Source of the DNA: UBA4416 sp943362175
Lineage (GTDB): Bacteria; Bacteroidota; Bacteroidia; B-17B0; Aurantibacillaceae
NCBI GenBank assembly: GCA_943362175.1
Contig: CALRIU020000016.1
Coordinates: 52,433 to 116,432 of the forward strand
Direction of reading: 5' to 3'
Length of the DNA: 64,000 nucleotides
The first letter of the stretch is position 1. Every line of letters begins with the position of its first letter. The notes beneath the pieces were generated by a model that saw nothing but the letters and a program-made list of their open reading frames with translations, had not been told where the DNA came from and searched no databases. Positions 61,554 to 64,000 of this stretch are shown piece by piece. The position numbers and the translations under genes are program-made.

Positions 61554-64000
61554 ATGGAAGCAAAATTTTCACAACGCGTCAAAGACGTTATTACGTTTAG
61601 CCGGGAAGAGGCCCTTAGACTCGGGCATGATTATATTGGGATTGAACATTTAATGCTTGGCATGATTCGCGATGGCGAAGGAGTTGGTATGAAACTATTA
61701 AAGAACCTGGGGATCAACATTCAGGATTTCAGAAAGCATATTGAGCAGAGCCTGCCTATTTCGATGAGAAAAGTAAACAACCTGGCCAATATTCCTTTGG
61801 TAAAGCAGGCGGAGAAAACCCTGAAACTGACCTACCTGGAGGCCAAGCTTTTCAAAGCGCCCCAAATTGGCACAGAGCACCTGTTAATGTGTATTTTAAA
61901 GGACAATGACAACGTGGTTTCCAAAACCCTCGAGCGCCTGGGTGTTGACTACAACGCTGTAAAAACAGAGCTGGAAGGCTATATGGAAAATCCTCATAAA
62001 ATTGAAAATGCCGCTACCGGCGATGATGACGATTCAGAAGAATCCTCTTTCCCGGGATCAGGCTCCTCCAAAAAACCGGGCGATTCCAAATCCAGGACAC
62101 CGGTTTTAGACAATTTTGGCAGGGATTTGACCAAAATGGCAGAGGATGGGAAACTGGACCCTGTTGTAGGCCGTGAAAAGGAAATTGAGCGGGTGTCTCA
62201 GATCCTTTCCCGCCGTAAAAAGAATAACCCGATCCTGATCGGTGAACCTGGTGTGGGTAAATCATCCATTGCCGAAGGTTTAGCCCTGAGGATCGTTCAG
62301 CGCAAGGTGAGCCGTGTCTTATTCGGCAAACGTGTGGTAACACTCGACCTTGCTTCCCTGGTAGCCGGTACCAAATACCGCGGCCAGTTTGAGGAGCGTA
62401 TGAAAGCCGTGATGAACGAGCTGGAGAAAAATACGGATGTGATCCTGTTTATTGACGAGATCCACACCATTATCGGTGCAGGTGGCGCCAGCGGAAGCCT
62501 GGATGCGAGCAACATGTTCAAGCCGGCTTTGGCACGTGGCGAGATTCAATGCATCGGCGCAACGACCCTGGATGAGTACCGTCAGCATATCGAAAAAGAC
62601 GGAGCCCTGGAACGCCGTTTCCAGAAGGTAATCATCGAGCCTGCCACCCAGGAGGAATCGTTACAGATCCTGAACAACATCAAAGGCAAATACGAAGATC
62701 ACCACAACGTGACGTATACGCCGGAAGCCCTGAAAGCCTGTGTTACTTTAACAGCGCGCTATCTGACCGACAGGCACCTGCCGGATAAAGCGATCGACGC
62801 CCTGGATGAGGCCGGTTCCCGTGTTCACATTACCAACATCAACGTGCCGGAAAATATCCTGGAGCTTGAGAAAAAAATGGAAGACATTAAGGAGCTGAAA
62901 AACCAGGTGGTACGCTCTCAGAAATACGAAGAGGCTGCCAAGCTGCGAGATACGGAGAAACAGCTGCAAACCCAGCTGGAAGTGGCTAAGAAAGCCTGGG
63001 AAGAAGAAACGAAGCAAAACCGTGTAACGGTAACCGAGGATAATGTAGCCGAGGTGGTGGCGATGATGAGCGGTGTGCCGGTTCAGAGAATTTCTCAGAA
63101 CGAGGGCGACAAGCTGGTGAAAATGGTGGAAACCCTGCAAGGCAAGGTAATCGGCCAGGACGAAGCGCTGAAAAAAGTGGTGAAAGCCATTCAACGTAAC
63201 CGTGCGGGCCTGAAAGATCCCAACAAACCGATCGGCTCCTTCATTTTCTTAGGTCCTACCGGTGTTGGTAAAACACAGCTGGCCAAGATCCTTGCCCGTT
63301 ACCTGTTCGATAACGATGAGGCTCTGATCCGCATCGATATGAGCGAGTACATGGAGAAATTTGCCGTGACCCGCCTCGTGGGTGCGCCTCCGGGATACGT
63401 CGGGTATGAGGAAGGCGGACAATTAACAGAAAAAGTACGTCGTCGTCCTTACTCTGTTGTATTGCTTGACGAGATCGAAAAAGCCCACCCGGACGTGTTC
63501 AACATGTTGCTGCAGGTGCTGGATGACGGCTTGCTGACTGATAGCCTGGGCCGTAAGATCGACTTCAAAAACACGATCATCATTATGACATCCAACATTG
63601 GCGCACGCCAGCTGAAGGATTTCGGACAAGGTGTTGGCTTCGGTACGCAGACCCGCCAGGAAAATGCGGAAGAGAACAACAAAGGTGTGGTAGAAAACGC
63701 TTTGAAAAAAGCCTTCGCTCCTGAGTTCCTGAACCGTATCGACGATGTGGTGATGTTCAACTCTCTTGGCAAAGAAGAAATCCATAAAATCATTGATATT
63801 GAACTCAACAGCTTATTCGGTCGTGTAAATAACTTAGGTTACACCATCAAAATTACCGAGGCTGCGAAAGACTTTATCGTGGAAAAAGGATACGATGTCC
63901 AGTATGGCGCCCGCCCGTTGAAACGTGCGATCCAGAAATACCTGGAGGATCCGATGGCTGAAGAGATCATTAAAAGCAATTTATCCGAAGGCGACCAGAT
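61554..64000 (+). CDS. clpC: ATP-dependent Clp protease ATP-binding subunit ClpC (partial, 3' end outside window)
   Basis: The first 815 codons from the ATG at 61554; the reading frame runs past the end. Structure: Clp N-domain with two repeats (about 1-145, MEAKFSQRVKDVITFSREEALRLGHDYIGIEHL), a charged linker, AAA-1 with Walker A GEPGVGKSS (about 229-236) and Walker B VILFIDEIH, a UVR-like coiled region (about 445-470), and AAA-2 with GPTGVGKTQ (about 566), VVLLDEIEKAH, and the sensor region GARPLKRAIQ near the end. It unfolds substrates for ClpP, in stress tolerance and protein quality control. Divergent from gyrA. Confidence 0.96.
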   Translation, partial: MEAKFSQRVKDVITFSREEALRLGHDYIGIEHLMLGMIRDGEGVGMKLLKNLGINIQDFRKHIEQSLPISMRKVNNLANIPLVKQAEKTLKLTYLEAKLFKAPQIGTEHLLMCILKDNDNVVSKTLERLGVDYNAVKTELEGYMENPHKIENAATGDDDDSEESSFPGSGSSKKPGDSKSRTPVLDNFGRDLTKMAEDGKLDPVVGREKEIERVSQILSRRKKNNPILIGEPGVGKSSIAEGLALRIVQRKVSRVLFGKRVVTLDLASLVAGTKYRGQFEERMKAVMNELEKNTDVILFIDEIHTIIGAGGASGSLDASNMFKPALARGEIQCIGATTLDEYRQHIEKDGALERRFQKVIIEPATQEESLQILNNIKGKYEDHHNVTYTPEALKACVTLTARYLTDRHLPDKAIDALDEAGSRVHITNINVPENILELEKKMEDIKELKNQVVRSQKYEEAAKLRDTEKQLQTQLEVAKKAWEEETKQNRVTVTEDNVAEVVAMMSGVPVQRISQNEGDKLVKMVETLQGKVIGQDEALKKVVKAIQRNRAGLKDPNKPIGSFIFLGPTGVGKTQLAKILARYLFDNDEALIRIDMSEYMEKFAVTRLVGAPPGYVGYEEGGQLTEKVRRRPYSVVLLDEIEKAHPDVFNMLLQVLDDGLLTDSLGRKIDFKNTIIIMTSNIGARQLKDFGQGVGFGTQTRQENAEENNKGVVENALKKAFAPEFLNRIDDVVMFNSLGKEEIHKIIDIELNSLFGRVNNLGYTIKITEAAKDFIVEKGYDVQYGARPLKRAIQKYLEDPMAEEIIKSNLSEGDQ

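Noticed and set aside
1..64000. CRISPR arrays, rRNA, tRNA, transposases
   Set aside because: No regularly spaced identical repeats, no rRNA-like sequence, no tRNA-like fold in the larger gaps, and no transposase motif were seen.

Overview
The window is chromosomal DNA of a free-living member of the Bacteroidota, most likely a gliding or predatory/saprophytic lineage near Chitinophagia or Sphingobacteriia (class-level placement is inference). The evidence is the type IX secretion translocon protein SprA next to ruvA, proteins with type A and type B T9SS sorting domains, a GLPGLI protein beside an outer-membrane barrel, a TonB-dependent receptor paired with a DUF4249 lipoprotein, many 'SC-KKK' lipoproteins, and repeated Bacteroidota promoter elements (TAnnTTTG, sometimes with an upstream TTTG/TTG). 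No rRNA, tRNA, CRISPR array, prophage or insertion sequence was found. The region looks like core genome.

Layout. 1-5.6 kb: cell-envelope pairs (barrel/GLPGLI; a CHU_C surface protein; TonB receptor/DUF4249). 6-15.5 kb, mostly minus strand: a membrane-anchored spermidine-synthase-like protein with an unknown partner, a GH3/serine-hydrolase fusion, an NlpC/P60 lipoprotein, a PAP2-like membrane protein, two paralogous lipoproteins and a COG3650-like lipoprotein. 15.5-19 kb: marC, a tiny Ala-rich lipoprotein that is probably very abundant, and a pyrD-DUF4259-HMG-CoA lyase operon. 19-21.6 kb: WG-repeat protein with a coupled partner, and a TrmH methyltransferase. 21.6-30.4 kb: sprA, ruvA, plsY. 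30.4-37.4 kb: a secreted M43 metalloprotease, an SPFH protein, a TPR protein, queD, an M15 dipeptidase-like lipoprotein and a queuosine-precursor transporter.

37.4-47.2 kb is the most interesting stretch. A SiaB-like kinase and SiaC-like phosphoprotein (with Thr68 in the expected position) share an operon with a lipoprotein, and two large SpoIIE/PP2C phosphatases lie within a few kilobases on either side. One is a periplasmic beta-propeller sensor. The other has membrane helices, a redoxin domain with a CPGC motif, a PAS domain and the phosphatase. No SiaD diguanylate cyclase is present. This looks like a partner-switching network with envelope and redox inputs and an unknown output. An aldolase and accD lie between the module and the second phosphatase.

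47.3-52 kb: a short polysaccharide export/polymerisation operon (flippase, Wzz-like, O-antigen-ligase-like, small membrane protein). 52-64 kb: msrB, two tandem TPR proteins, an M16 metalloprotease, gyrA, a 628-bp intergenic region holding a 72-bp direct repeat with TTATCAACA cores, and clpC, which runs off the window end.

Intergenic DNA repeatedly carries short inverted elements with TTCGAC/CTCAG ends, several strong intrinsic terminators, and a perfect 12-bp inverted repeat around the queD promoter. All assignments rest on reading the sequence and remembered family features; no database search was run.
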